DNA of 33,205 bases from Candidatus Kapaibacterium sp. (GTDB lineage: Bacteria > Bacteroidota > Ignavibacteria > Kapaibacteriales > NICIL-2), in NCBI GenBank assembly GCA_016788605.1, contig JAEUSO010000006.1, positions 1-33,205 on the forward strand, in the 5' to 3' direction. Shown piece by piece: positions 1 to 7,558 of this stretch. The translations under genes and the position numbers were made by a program. How positions within the stretch are numbered: position 1 is the stretch's first letter; the number at the start of each line of letters is the position of its first letter. The notes under the pieces are model-generated. The model ran no database searches, was not told the origin of the DNA, and worked only from the letters and a program-made list of their open reading frames with translations.

Positions 1-450
1 CGGCTGATATGCCATGCCCGGTACGCGAATAGCGGCATCGGGATTCAGGTTATGCCCGTAGTTGTAGTTCCACTGATAGAAATCCACCATTGACAAAATG
101 CCAAATATGATAAATGCGTATGTGGCAATGACAAGAAGAAACCGTTTTCCCGCCACTCCTGTAATACTGAACAATAACGCAAATGCAGCAAGAATATAGG
201 GCAGAATAGTGAACTCAATAAAGTCCTCGGTATGTAATGTCTTCATGCCAATATAGTGATTCAATCCATTGATAGTATTGACATCGCCCCCGATATTGTT
301 TGCCGATATAATGAGTGCCAACCCTTCGGGATACTGCGGAGCATCAAGCTCGATACGCCAGAGCGGAACAAAGATTGCAACTGCAATGAGCAGTCCGGCA
401 ATTATACTGAGGATACGTGACAACGGGGTTGTAGTAGCTGTATTTTTCAT
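1..450 (-). CDS. Nos-cluster membrane protein, partial (3' end off the window)
   Basis: Reading the minus strand from the ATG at 448-450 gives 150 residues with no stop before the window edge. The N-terminus (MKNTATTTPLSRILSIIAG) runs into a membrane segment at about residues 11-30. A soluble stretch follows containing DAPQYPEGL and INGLNHYIGMK, and then at least two more membrane segments at about 82-98 and 104-122. I recognise the DAPQYPEGL...GLNHYIGM signature as belonging to a membrane protein found downstream of nosZ in nos clusters of Bacteroidota and relatives, usually near nosL and nosDFY. Its biochemical role is not established; a part in copper delivery or NosZ maturation is inference from neighbourhood. 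It lies 135 bases after nosZ on the same strand, so it is probably cotranscribed. The rest of the nos operon should continue off the left edge. Confidence 0.8.
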   Translation of the reverse strand, partial: MKNTATTTPLSRILSIIAGLLIAVAIFVPLWRIELDAPQYPEGLALIISANNIGGDVNTINGLNHYIGMKTLHTEDFIEFTILPYILAAFALLFSITGVAGKRFLLVIATYAFIIFGILSMVDFYQWNYNYGHNLNPDAAIRVPGMAYQP

Positions 451-498
451 TATGTTATTAGAAAGTTTCTGATGCAATCAAGTACTGTAGTTACACAA

Positions 499-534
499 AA
501 GGGGCGCAACGATGGAACATCGAAGACACCCCTT
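499..534 (-). other. Two-tier hairpin between nosZ and the next nos gene
   Basis: AAGGGG at 499-504 pairs with CCCCTT at 529-534. Inside it CGATG (510-514) pairs with CATCG (518-522) around a 3-base loop. No U-run follows on either strand, so it does not look like an intrinsic terminator. It may be an mRNA-stabilising or processing structure that adjusts expression between nosZ and the downstream gene. Function is inference. Confidence 0.4.
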
Positions 535-585
535 GATGATTATCAAACATTCCGCTACCTGCGTAGTATGCTGTGCAAACCGTTC

Positions 586-2586
586 CTACTTCGCGCTTGC
601 AGTCGGATCAGGAGCAGGTTTGTTTTTGCCCGTACTGAACATAAGCGGTACTGAACTTCCGGCTGGTGATACACGAACATATCCTTGCATTTCTTGGTGT
701 AAAGCACTACAGAAGTCGGTACAGTAAATTGGATAGATACCCACGCGGTCGGGAATCCATTTTAAGGTTGATGTCTCGCCCGGCATGATAAGAAGCTCTG
801 CATTAAGTGCGCCTTTAACAGCAAATCCATGAGGTACATCCCAATCTTGTTCAAGGTTGGTAATATGGAAATACACCTCATCGCCAAGTTTTACACCTTC
901 GATATTATCAGGCGAGAAGTGTGAGCGTATTGAGGTCATGTAAATATGAACTTTATTCCCTTCGCGCACAACTTTCGACTCCGCCTCTCCCTTAGCAGCA
1001 TAGGGGTGCTTATTCTCGTCAATCTTAAAGAACTTCAGAGAGTTCTTTGCAACTAACTCAACCGGACATGCCTGTGCATAATGCGGCTCGCCAATTGTCG
1101 GGAAGTCAAGGATTAGTTGCATTTTATCACCACTGATATCATACAATTGGGCACTTTGAGCAAGCTCAGGTCCGGTTGGTGCATACCTGTCTTTTGTAAT
1201 TTTATTATATGCCACCACATACTTTCCAAAGGGCTTGCGTGAATTGCCACCCGGCACGCATAAGTGTCCGATAGAATAATAGGTGGGAACCCTGTCGAGT
1301 ACTTTAAGATCTTTGATATTCCACTTCACAATTTCGGATGATACGAAGAACGACGTATAGGCATTTCCATTACCGTCAAATTCTGTGTGCAGAGGACCTA
1401 AGCCGGGTTTTTGCACTTCGCCATGCAACGCCGCTTCGTATTTCACCACGGGAATACCGTCGTACTTACCGTCGAACTGCGAGGTACTGATGGCATTTTG
1501 GAGTTTATCAAAACTGAAAACCGGAATCAATGCCGCCAGTTTACCGCTGCCGACAATGTACTCACCAGTCGGGTCAACGTCGCAACCGTGCGGTGATTTA
1601 GGACATGGTATCAAATAGCATATTCCCTCAAGTGACATAGCGTCAAGCACTGTAACACTTGTTTTAATCTCGCTTGTTGCAGTATGTGTACTTTCATTAT
1701 AGACATTATGTGCATAGCGAACCGCTTGTTTTTCGCCTTTACCTTGCTTGATATACTCTTCCGCTTTTTTCCAATTGACTGCGAGCACAAAGTCCTTGTC
1801 TTTTTGCGACGCATTTACTTCCAAAAGGGTGTTTGCCTGTTCGCTGTTGTAGCACGAGAAAAAGAACCATCCGTGGGATTTACCTTTACCAGCGCGGGCT
1901 AAGTCGAAGTTCACACCGGGCAAGCGTAACTGGAATGCACTATCCATTGCACCGGATTGCTTATCCACGCTGATAAAGCTGATATGTCCTTTGAAATTTT
2001 GTTTATATGTATTGATAGGAATATCACCATTCACATTGTCAGGCGGAACACTAAAGCGCGTACCGGCTACAACATATTCTGTGTTTTCGGTAGCAAACGG
2101 CGATGAGTGATTACCGGCACTGTTCGGCAGTTCAATGATCTCCGATGTGCGGAATGTTTTTAAATCAATCCGCGCTACGCGAGGGGTATTGTTGCCATTA
2201 CCAAAAACCCAGCGTCCGTCCACTTCGCCATTGGTTTGCGATAGCTCGGTATGATGCAAGTCATCCCAAGGCACAAATCCATGCGATGTATTGAGCATTG
2301 GTTTTGTTTCTTCGCTGTATCCCCAACCTTTTTCTGGATCAACCGAAAAAACAGGAATAACACGCAAGAGACGACCGCTCGGAAGACCATAGACGCTCAT
2401 CTGACCGCTAAATCCGCCACTGACAAAATTGTAGAACTCATCATATTTTCCGGGCGGCACGTATGCTTTTACAGCTGCATCACCGCTTACAGCTTCCGAC
2501 GCGCCTTTGGGTTTGCATGAGTTGATACCAAAAGAGAGTACACTGATTGCCATAATTGGCATGATGACATTTATCAAGCGTTTCAT
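586..2586 (-). CDS. nosZ: Nitrous oxide reductase NosZ, clade II, lipoprotein-type
   Basis: This is the terminal enzyme of denitrification; it reduces N2O to N2 in the periplasm with electrons entering at a CuA centre and catalysis at CuZ. The CuA motif is plain near the C-terminus (CTDFCSALHQEMQGY). CuZ-region motifs are visible in order: DDLHHTE, HGCDVDP, GPLHTEFDGNGNAYTS, GHLCVPGG, EPHYAQACP and DVPHGFAV. The N-terminus carries a Sec/lipoprotein signal with SFGINSC as lipobox and no twin-arginine motif, which is the clade II hallmark. I chose the ATG at 2586 (MKRLINVIM, 666 residues) because it gives a basic n-region; an in-frame ATG at 2610 adds eight residues and cannot be excluded. A cytochrome c gene sits 57 bases upstream of the chosen start, and a nos-cluster membrane protein gene follows. 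The length is near the usual 630-680 residues and no key ligand is obviously missing. Confidence 0.97.
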   Translation of the reverse strand: MKRLINVIMPIMAISVLSFGINSCKPKGASEAVSGDAAVKAYVPPGKYDEFYNFVSGGFSGQMSVYGLPSGRLLRVIPVFSVDPEKGWGYSEETKPMLNTSHGFVPWDDLHHTELSQTNGEVDGRWVFGNGNNTPRVARIDLKTFRTSEIIELPNSAGNHSSPFATENTEYVVAGTRFSVPPDNVNGDIPINTYKQNFKGHISFISVDKQSGAMDSAFQLRLPGVNFDLARAGKGKSHGWFFFSCYNSEQANTLLEVNASQKDKDFVLAVNWKKAEEYIKQGKGEKQAVRYAHNVYNESTHTATSEIKTSVTVLDAMSLEGICYLIPCPKSPHGCDVDPTGEYIVGSGKLAALIPVFSFDKLQNAISTSQFDGKYDGIPVVKYEAALHGEVQKPGLGPLHTEFDGNGNAYTSFFVSSEIVKWNIKDLKVLDRVPTYYSIGHLCVPGGNSRKPFGKYVVAYNKITKDRYAPTGPELAQSAQLYDISGDKMQLILDFPTIGEPHYAQACPVELVAKNSLKFFKIDENKHPYAAKGEAESKVVREGNKVHIYMTSIRSHFSPDNIEGVKLGDEVYFHITNLEQDWDVPHGFAVKGALNAELLIMPGETSTLKWIPDRVGIYPIYCTDFCSALHQEMQGYVRVSPAGSSVPLMFSTGKNKPAPDPTASAK

Positions 2587-2643
2587 AGGATTGCTCTGAG
2601 TAGAGTACATAGTGATTAGAGTGTTTATAAATTGATGTTCAGC

Positions 2644-3123
2644 TTATTTCACACCATCGTTCTGGCGCATAAACTCAAATACTTGCCGTGCTTCATCATC
2701 CGAAAGATTCTGATTAGGCATACGCATAAGGCATACCTCAAGCTGTACCTGAAGTTCCGGGTCTTTACTAATCATCGGGTCTGGATTGGTAATAAAGTTC
2801 ATCAACCACTCCGGCTTACGGCGCGATGTGACTCCCTGCCACCCCGGACCGACAATCCGATCATCTTTCAGTGAATGACATGCCGCACATTTCACCTCAC
2901 GAACTTCAGCACCCGCTTTTGCCATTGCAACATCAAGGGTAGCTCCCACTTTCACATTCTCGGCAGTAAATTTCCCCTCGCCACGGTGCGGGTCATATTG
3001 ATTTGGATCTTTCTTTTCTACGTCGTTCTTCTGTGCACTCTGTGTATCGGTTTTGGGCGAATCGCCGCATGAACCAAGAAAAATCAGGAATGAGAAGAAT
3101 CCTGCAATGACTATTGCTCTCAT
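2644..3123 (-). CDS. Cytochrome c lipoprotein, likely electron donor to NosZ
   Basis: A 159-residue exported monoheme cytochrome. The chosen ATG at 3123 starts MRAIVIAGFFSFLIFLGSC, a lipoprotein signal peptide whose lipobox cysteine is residue 19. A longer frame upstream adds residues without signal character. After a charged linker rich in Asp and Lys comes the single heme site CAACH, then GPGWQGV, and near the end MRMPNQNLSDDEA, which supplies a probable Met axial ligand. It is first in the nos operon, 57 bases before nosZ. That position fits the NosC-type or donor cytochromes that feed electrons to clade II NosZ; the exact partner is inference. Anchoring to a membrane by lipidation would place it beside lipoprotein NosZ. 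Confidence 0.9.
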   Translation of the reverse strand: MRAIVIAGFFSFLIFLGSCGDSPKTDTQSAQKNDVEKKDPNQYDPHRGEGKFTAENVKVGATLDVAMAKAGAEVREVKCAACHSLKDDRIVGPGWQGVTSRRKPEWLMNFITNPDPMISKDPELQVQLEVCLMRMPNQNLSDDEARQVFEFMRQNDGVK

Positions 3124-3186
3124 AATTGTTTGTGTGTTACGGTAAAACAGTTTTTCTACTGCGAAATTCAGTTGAAGAGCAATCAT

Positions 3187-3205
3187 TGATTTATGACTCA
3201 AATCA
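3187..3205. promoter_or_regulatory. Inverted repeat in the divergent nos / Cys-protein promoter region
   Basis: TGATTT (3187-3192) and AAATCA (3200-3205) form a perfect 6-base inverted repeat with a 7-base spacer. It lies about 65 bases upstream of the cytochrome c start and about 85 bases before the divergent Cys-rich gene. The arms resemble CRP/FNR-family half-sites, but the spacing does not fit the canonical TTGAT-N4-ATCAA box, so the regulator is unknown. Confidence 0.35.
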
Positions 3206-3289
3206 TATAATCAAAAAAAAGAAAAGCATATCTTTGTTCCACGTAATCATGCGTAATCACGCTCATAACAACGTTACAATTACTCTCCT

Positions 3290-3745
3290 TTGTCACCCAA
3301 AGCAGTACATATCGAGCATATATCATTTGCACTTGGTCAGGATAGTCGGGAACGGTGGATTCGCTTTGCTGCCATACTCACATTCATCACGATGCTTGTG
3401 CATGTGCATACATCGCTCATCGTATGGTCATGGTATTGGCTTGATAACGGAAGAACGGCAACACAATATTGCGTGAACACCGAATCGGATTGTTGTAAAG
3501 GAAAATGCTACGTTACAACGGCACTTGAAAAAAGTGAGGATGGTTCCAACTCAACCACTCCGTCGCAAGCGGGACAAAAACCGACTCAAAAAAATGAACG
3601 CGAAGTGCCGTACATAAAACAACCGTACAGCTTTTTCATAGCAACGTTGTATTATAGTCCATCTCGAATGTACGATATATACAAAGGTGAACTTCTACAT
3701 GGATATACACATATACCGACGAAACCACCTGAATCATGCTCATAA
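3290..3745 (+). CDS. Small Cys-rich membrane protein, possibly copper-related
   Basis: The open frame has no in-frame ATG before 3395. The TTG at 3290 is my tentative start because starting at 3395 would cut the hydrophobic segment. That segment (RFAAILTFITMLVHVHTSL, about residues 25-50) is followed by a cysteine cluster, QYCVNTESDCCKGKCY, and a Ser/Thr/Gln/Lys-rich tail. I recognise the CxN...CCxGKCY pattern from small uncharacterised Bacteroidota proteins with one N-terminal membrane helix and a short Cys motif after it. Function is not established. Because it is divergent from nosZ and upstream of mbnP/mbnH on the same strand, metal (copper) handling is a reasonable inference. It is separated from mbnP by 239 bases containing a strong hairpin, so it may be its own transcription unit. 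Confidence 0.6.
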   Translation: MSPKAVHIEHISFALGQDSRERWIRFAAILTFITMLVHVHTSLIVWSWYWLDNGRTATQYCVNTESDCCKGKCYVTTALEKSEDGSNSTTPSQAGQKPTQKNEREVPYIKQPYSFFIATLYYSPSRMYDIYKGELLHGYTHIPTKPPESCS

Positions 3746-3832
3746 GATATTGAGGTAGTGTGCGCTTTCCTGAACATCACAATAGTGTCAGTTTAATACA
3801 TTACAATCAGAGTTAGGTACACTATGTCAATA

Positions 3833-3854
3833 CCCCGAAAGATTTGTTTCGGGG
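3833..3854 (+). other. Perfect 8-bp hairpin upstream of mbnP
   Basis: CCCCGAAA at 3833-3840 pairs perfectly with TTTCGGGG at 3847-3854 around a 6-base loop. It lies 88 bases after the Cys-rich gene and about 130 bases before mbnP. No U-run follows on the plus strand, so an intrinsic terminator is doubtful. It could be an mRNA 3'-end structure for the upstream gene or a leader element for mbnP. The rest of 3746-3984 shows no open frame with coding character. Confidence 0.35.
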
Positions 3855-3984
3855 AATGAGACATGTTGGCTTATTACAACATAAATATATCATCAGGATA
3901 CCGTCATATCTACGCATAACCCGTACGGTGGCAACACGTATTGGCGCATCCTACTTCACAACATTACATTCTCATTTAATCACT

Positions 3985-4791
3985 ATGAAACATCAACTAA
4001 ACATACTCAAGCTCATCATACTCATTGCTATAATATCCGCCGTTATAACCGGATGCTCAAAAGAAACTCCGGTTTCCGCACCTGACCCAACTACAACGGG
4101 GTCGATTGTCTTGGAGTTCGATAATATCGCAGGTGACAGGCAATTAGAACTTAACAGCACAGTGCCATACCAGAACGCACTTGGAGAGAAGTTTTCCGTT
4201 ACAACGTTCTCGTATTACATCAGTAATATCAAGCTCCAAACTGCAACAGGCGAGACCTATACCGTACCGCAAGACAGTAGCTATTTTTTGATAAAAGAGA
4301 GCGACGCCGCCTCACAAAAAATCACATTACGCAATGTTCCTTCCTTAGATTATACCAGTGTTTCATTTACCATAGGTGTTGATAGTATCCGCAACACGAT
4401 GGATATTGCAAAACGCACCGGCGTTCTCGACCCCGCAAACGGTATGTATTGGTCATGGAATTCAGGATACATCTTTGTAAAAGCAGAAGGATCAAGTGCC
4501 TCAAGTAGCAACGGTTCATTCCGTTATCATATAGGTGGTTTCGGTGGTATCACATCACAAACAATCAATAACATCAAATCAATTATAGTTCCGTTTGGAA
4601 ATAGCGCTGCAACAGTGCGCCCTACGGTAAAACCGGAAGTCCACTTGTTGGTTGATGTATTAAAGATATTCAACGGTACGGCGAACGTAAGTATAACGTC
4701 AAATCCGACCGTGATGTTCACTCCATACTCTACAACTATTGCTAACAATTACAGGGGAATGTTCTCGGTGGATCATGTTCACAATGATTAA
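3985..4791 (+). CDS. mbnP: MbnP-like copper-binding lipoprotein
   Basis: 268 residues. The ATG at 3985 begins MKHQLNILKLIILIAIISAV, a lipoprotein signal ending ITGC. Mature-protein motifs match the MbnP family: SYYISNIKLQ near residue 80, SYFLIKE, the Trp-rich MYWSWNSGYIFVKAEG, FRYHIGGFGG, and a histidine-containing C-terminus VDHVHND. MbnP proteins were first described in methanobactin operons, where the partner heme enzyme MbnH oxidises a tryptophan to kynurenine and this enables copper(I) binding. Here the mbnH-like gene follows after 19 bases, so the pair is intact. No methanobactin biosynthesis genes are visible, as is common for MbnP/MbnH pairs outside methanotrophs. The copper role in this organism is inferred from the family and from the divergent nosZ. 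Confidence 0.88.
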   Translation: MKHQLNILKLIILIAIISAVITGCSKETPVSAPDPTTTGSIVLEFDNIAGDRQLELNSTVPYQNALGEKFSVTTFSYYISNIKLQTATGETYTVPQDSSYFLIKESDAASQKITLRNVPSLDYTSVSFTIGVDSIRNTMDIAKRTGVLDPANGMYWSWNSGYIFVKAEGSSASSSNGSFRYHIGGFGGITSQTINNIKSIIVPFGNSAATVRPTVKPEVHLLVDVLKIFNGTANVSITSNPTVMFTPYSTTIANNYRGMFSVDHVHND

Positions 4792-4810
4792 CACTTTACA
4801 TGGAGTATGT

Positions 4811-5920
4811 ATGAAAACAAAACTTCAATATAGCTCTCTTACTTTGATGCCCGCGCAATGCGTGCGGGCATCAGCGGTTGTGTTACGGGTATGTACACTA
4901 ATCCTTTGCTCAGTGCTCTTGGTTTCATGCTCGGACTCTGTACAGAATACTCTTGATACACCAACGGATGTACGCTTAGCCGTACCTTCGAATTTCCCGC
5001 CAATACGATACAACCTTGCCGCTAATCAAATCAGTACCGATGGATTCATCTTGGGAAGAACCCTATTTTACGATGGTACACTTTCCCGTGATGGAACAGT
5101 GAGTTGCGGCTCTTGTCATCAGCAATCATCAGCATTTACGCATCATGGTCATGACCTTAGTCACGGTATTGACGACAAATTGGGAAATCGTAATTCACCA
5201 CCGGTGATGAACCTTGCATGGCAACCGCACTTTTTTTGGGATGGTGGTGTGCATGATTTGGATTTATTCTCTATTGCGCCGATTGAGAATCCGGTGGAAA
5301 TGGACGAGAAGTTAGACAACGTCTTGGCTAAACTCCGCTCATCGCCGAAGTACCGCTCTCTTTTTGCTAAGGCATTCGGCTCGGAAGACATCTCAACAAG
5401 TAGATTTCTAAAAGCACTTTCGCAGTTCATGCTGATGTGTGTGTCGTCGCAATCGCGGTACGATTCCTTTGTTCGTCATGAAGGTGCGGTTTTATCAGAA
5501 CGCGAGCGTTTGGGTCGTACACTCTTTTCCCAAAAATGCGGCGCGTGTCACTCTACCGACCTCTTCACCGATTTCTCGTTCAGAAATAATGGTTTAGAGC
5601 AACGCACACCTTTTGATAGCGGTCGCGCCCGTATTACGTTACAGCATGAAGATATTGGCAAATTCAAAGTGCCGAGTGTTCGCAACATAGCTCTGACGGC
5701 TCCTTACATGCACGATGGTCGAATCCGCACATTGGAAGGTGTTCTGAACCATTACCGTTTTGGTATGAAAGTCACTCCTAACATTGATTCATTCTTCATA
5801 CGGCAGGGTAAGAATCCCGGGATTGACATGACAGACAACGAAGCTCAACTCATAATTGAGTTCTTGCATACCCTGACAGATACCGACTTCACTACACGAA
5901 GAATTTTATCGGAGCAATAA
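4811..5920 (+). CDS. mbnH: MbnH-like di-heme peroxidase (MauG/CcpA family)
   Basis: 369 residues. The ATG at 4811 is preceded by GGAG five bases upstream, which decides it over an in-frame ATG at 4739 that overlaps mbnP. A signal peptide with a probable lipobox (LLVSC) is followed by RTLFYDGTLSRDGTVSCGSCHQQ, the first CxxCH heme site. The second heme site is LFSQKCGACHSTDLFTDF, with the family motifs FSFRNNGL, KVPSVRNIALTAPYMHDGR and LEGVLNHY. This is the bacterial cytochrome c peroxidase/MauG fold. Coupling with mbnP points to MbnH, which uses a high-valent di-iron state to modify a Trp of MbnP rather than simply removing peroxide. A plain CcpA-type peroxidase is the alternative. The next gene starts one base after its stop, so the two are translationally linked. 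Confidence 0.88.
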   Translation: MKTKLQYSSLTLMPAQCVRASAVVLRVCTLILCSVLLVSCSDSVQNTLDTPTDVRLAVPSNFPPIRYNLAANQISTDGFILGRTLFYDGTLSRDGTVSCGSCHQQSSAFTHHGHDLSHGIDDKLGNRNSPPVMNLAWQPHFFWDGGVHDLDLFSIAPIENPVEMDEKLDNVLAKLRSSPKYRSLFAKAFGSEDISTSRFLKALSQFMLMCVSSQSRYDSFVRHEGAVLSERERLGRTLFSQKCGACHSTDLFTDFSFRNNGLEQRTPFDSGRARITLQHEDIGKFKVPSVRNIALTAPYMHDGRIRTLEGVLNHYRFGMKVTPNIDSFFIRQGKNPGIDMTDNEAQLIIEFLHTLTDTDFTTRRILSEQ

Positions 5921-5921
5921 C

Positions 5922-6854
5922 ATGAAAAATCTATTCCGGCTCATCATAGTTTCTATCTTTTTACACTCGCAGGTATATGCGTGTGAAATATGTGGTTGTG
6001 GTGCAGGTTCGTTGACTCAAGGTATATTGCCTCAAGGGGGGACAAATTTTGTCGGTGTGCGGTATCGTTCATCAGCGTTCGATTCTCACGTATTGCACAG
6101 TGCCTCTTTACGAACAAGCGAGCATTTTCAGACAACAGAATTTTGGGGACGATACTATCTATCGCCTTCGCTTCAGATTGTGGTTACATTACCGTATAAC
6201 ATCAATTCGCAACGCACAAGCACGCAAGAGTTCATTCGACGAGGTCTTGGTGATGCTTCGCTTACAGCACTTTATTCAGCATGGGTATCGCAACCTCAAA
6301 GCAGTAACGATACGGTCTGTTCAGTTCCGGCGATCACCCACGCTCTTCTTATTGGCGGTGGACTTAAAATCCCCACAGGTTCGTATCAATTCAATCCATA
6401 TTCTACAACCGAAGTTGCAAATGCCAACTTTCAACTTGGTACGGGTAGTTGGGATATACTCATCAGTGGAAATTATACTATCCGAGGTGAAGTGTATGGA
6501 GCAATGGTTGATGTGCAAGCCCGTATTCCCACGGTGAACTCCAACGGCTACCGTTTCGGTAATCGCGCAATGACAACGTTTGCAGGGTTTGCTTTACTCT
6601 CGCTTAGTAGCGATATCCGTATGATGCCACTTGTTGGAATAAGTTCGGAAATCAGTATGCAAGATATACGGCAAAACAAGACGGTTGCTGAAACAGGAGG
6701 AGTTACCGGATTTGCACTATTGGGTACGGACATCTATTTCATGAACACATTAAGCATCGGATGTACTGTATCAATTCCAGTTGCATCACAGATGGCAGAT
6801 GGCGAGATACGCCCGGCACCACGGGTAACGATTCAAAGCGCGTGGTTGTGGTAA
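5922..6854 (+). CDS. Secreted beta-barrel-like protein with N-terminal CEICGCG cluster
   Basis: 310 residues; ATG at 5922 with GGAG upstream inside the end of mbnH. A signal peptide (MKNLFRLIIVSIFLHSQVYA) is followed immediately by CEICGCGAGS. The remainder is rich in alternating aromatic/hydrophobic stretches typical of outer-membrane strands: VGVRYRSSAF, EFWGRYYLSP, GLGDASLTALYSAW, LLIGGGLKIPTGSY, GTGSWDILISGNY, and a terminal aromatic (AWLW). I recognise a conserved but uncharacterised Bacteroidota family with this CxxCxC start and barrel body, found beside MbnP/MauG-type genes. The Cys cluster at the mature N-terminus could bind metal, or its first Cys could be lipidated (the VYAC site is a poor lipobox). 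A copper-transit role through the outer membrane is inference. Confidence 0.75.
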   Translation: MKNLFRLIIVSIFLHSQVYACEICGCGAGSLTQGILPQGGTNFVGVRYRSSAFDSHVLHSASLRTSEHFQTTEFWGRYYLSPSLQIVVTLPYNINSQRTSTQEFIRRGLGDASLTALYSAWVSQPQSSNDTVCSVPAITHALLIGGGLKIPTGSYQFNPYSTTEVANANFQLGTGSWDILISGNYTIRGEVYGAMVDVQARIPTVNSNGYRFGNRAMTTFAGFALLSLSSDIRMMPLVGISSEISMQDIRQNKTVAETGGVTGFALLGTDIYFMNTLSIGCTVSIPVASQMADGEIRPAPRVTIQSAWLW

Positions 6855-6895
6855 CTCACTGACGCAAACTCTTCTCACTACGCCTCAAGCACGTG

Positions 6896-7558
6896 TTAAT
6901 ATCGAATCACAATATCGCCGCGGATGCGGGCTGCATACCGTTTGTTATCAAAGGAAATGAGTTCGGCGCGACCACCTGCATCGAGGCGCAGTCGAAGCAC
7001 ATTGACTGCGGTGGATTTATAATGGAACATGCTGCAAAACGACCCACTGACATTATTACGAAGCACTACCGTATCCTGCATGATAACAAGATTGCGCTGC
7101 CCCGGTTTGATAACGGGAACAGTAAAAATAAATGAGATTGAACCTTTTGTGAATTCATACGGACGCTCGCCGTCAATAGCAAGTGAATCAAGCAAGAAGA
7201 GAATCCGCGTCAGTCCGCTGCGTTGCTGAACGCCCGTCGAATACCGCGCAACCCACTGGCTTTTCATCGTCAGTCGCGGCACGGGCTGCGAAGTATCCAA
7301 TACGGTTCGAGTATGTGCTGCGGAGTCGTTTGGTGTTGCGACATCGGTGGGCACATAGAATTTTCCCGGTTCATCAAGGTCGTTACATTGTACCGTGATA
7401 CTGTCTATCGAGACAGAAAATGGAACGGGTGGACTAAGTACGGTTTTTCCAGCACCGGATATGGCAGCAGGGTCGCTGCATGAACCAAAGAACATCGCAC
7501 ACCATAATCCGCAACACATGCAGAGAAGATTATGACTATATCTCACGGTGCGGCTCAT
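6896..7558 (-). CDS. Lipoprotein, paralogue of the preceding gene
   Basis: 220 residues, last gene of the sigma-factor operon. The N-terminus (LLCMCCGLWCAMFFGSCSD) is a lipoprotein signal with lipobox FGSC. The mature part has no domain I can name. It shares a layout with the neighbouring 241-residue lipoprotein: DTSQPVPRLTMK against DTSSRIPVLTKL, TRILFLLDSLAIDG against TQRILLALDSIPVTG, and VNVLRLRL against RNVIRAEL. This indicates an old tandem duplication. Its ATG overlaps the upstream stop by one base (TAATG), which implies translational coupling. Cotranscription with a sigma factor and a trans-envelope anti-sigma protein suggests a surface or periplasmic partner of that system; that is inference. 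Confidence 0.8.
   Translation of the reverse strand: MSRTVRYSHNLLCMCCGLWCAMFFGSCSDPAAISGAGKTVLSPPVPFSVSIDSITVQCNDLDEPGKFYVPTDVATPNDSAAHTRTVLDTSQPVPRLTMKSQWVARYSTGVQQRSGLTRILFLLDSLAIDGERPYEFTKGSISFIFTVPVIKPGQRNLVIMQDTVVLRNNVSGSFCSMFHYKSTAVNVLRLRLDAGGRAELISFDNKRYAARIRGDIVIRY

Noticed and set aside
2586-2610. Upstream ATG for nosZ
   Set aside because: It adds eight polar residues before a complete signal peptide and has no ribosome site; kept only as an alternative.
3186-3201. FNR/NNR box (TTGA...TCAA) upstream of the nos operon
   Set aside because: The spacing is eight bases instead of the six needed, so only an unspecific palindrome is claimed.
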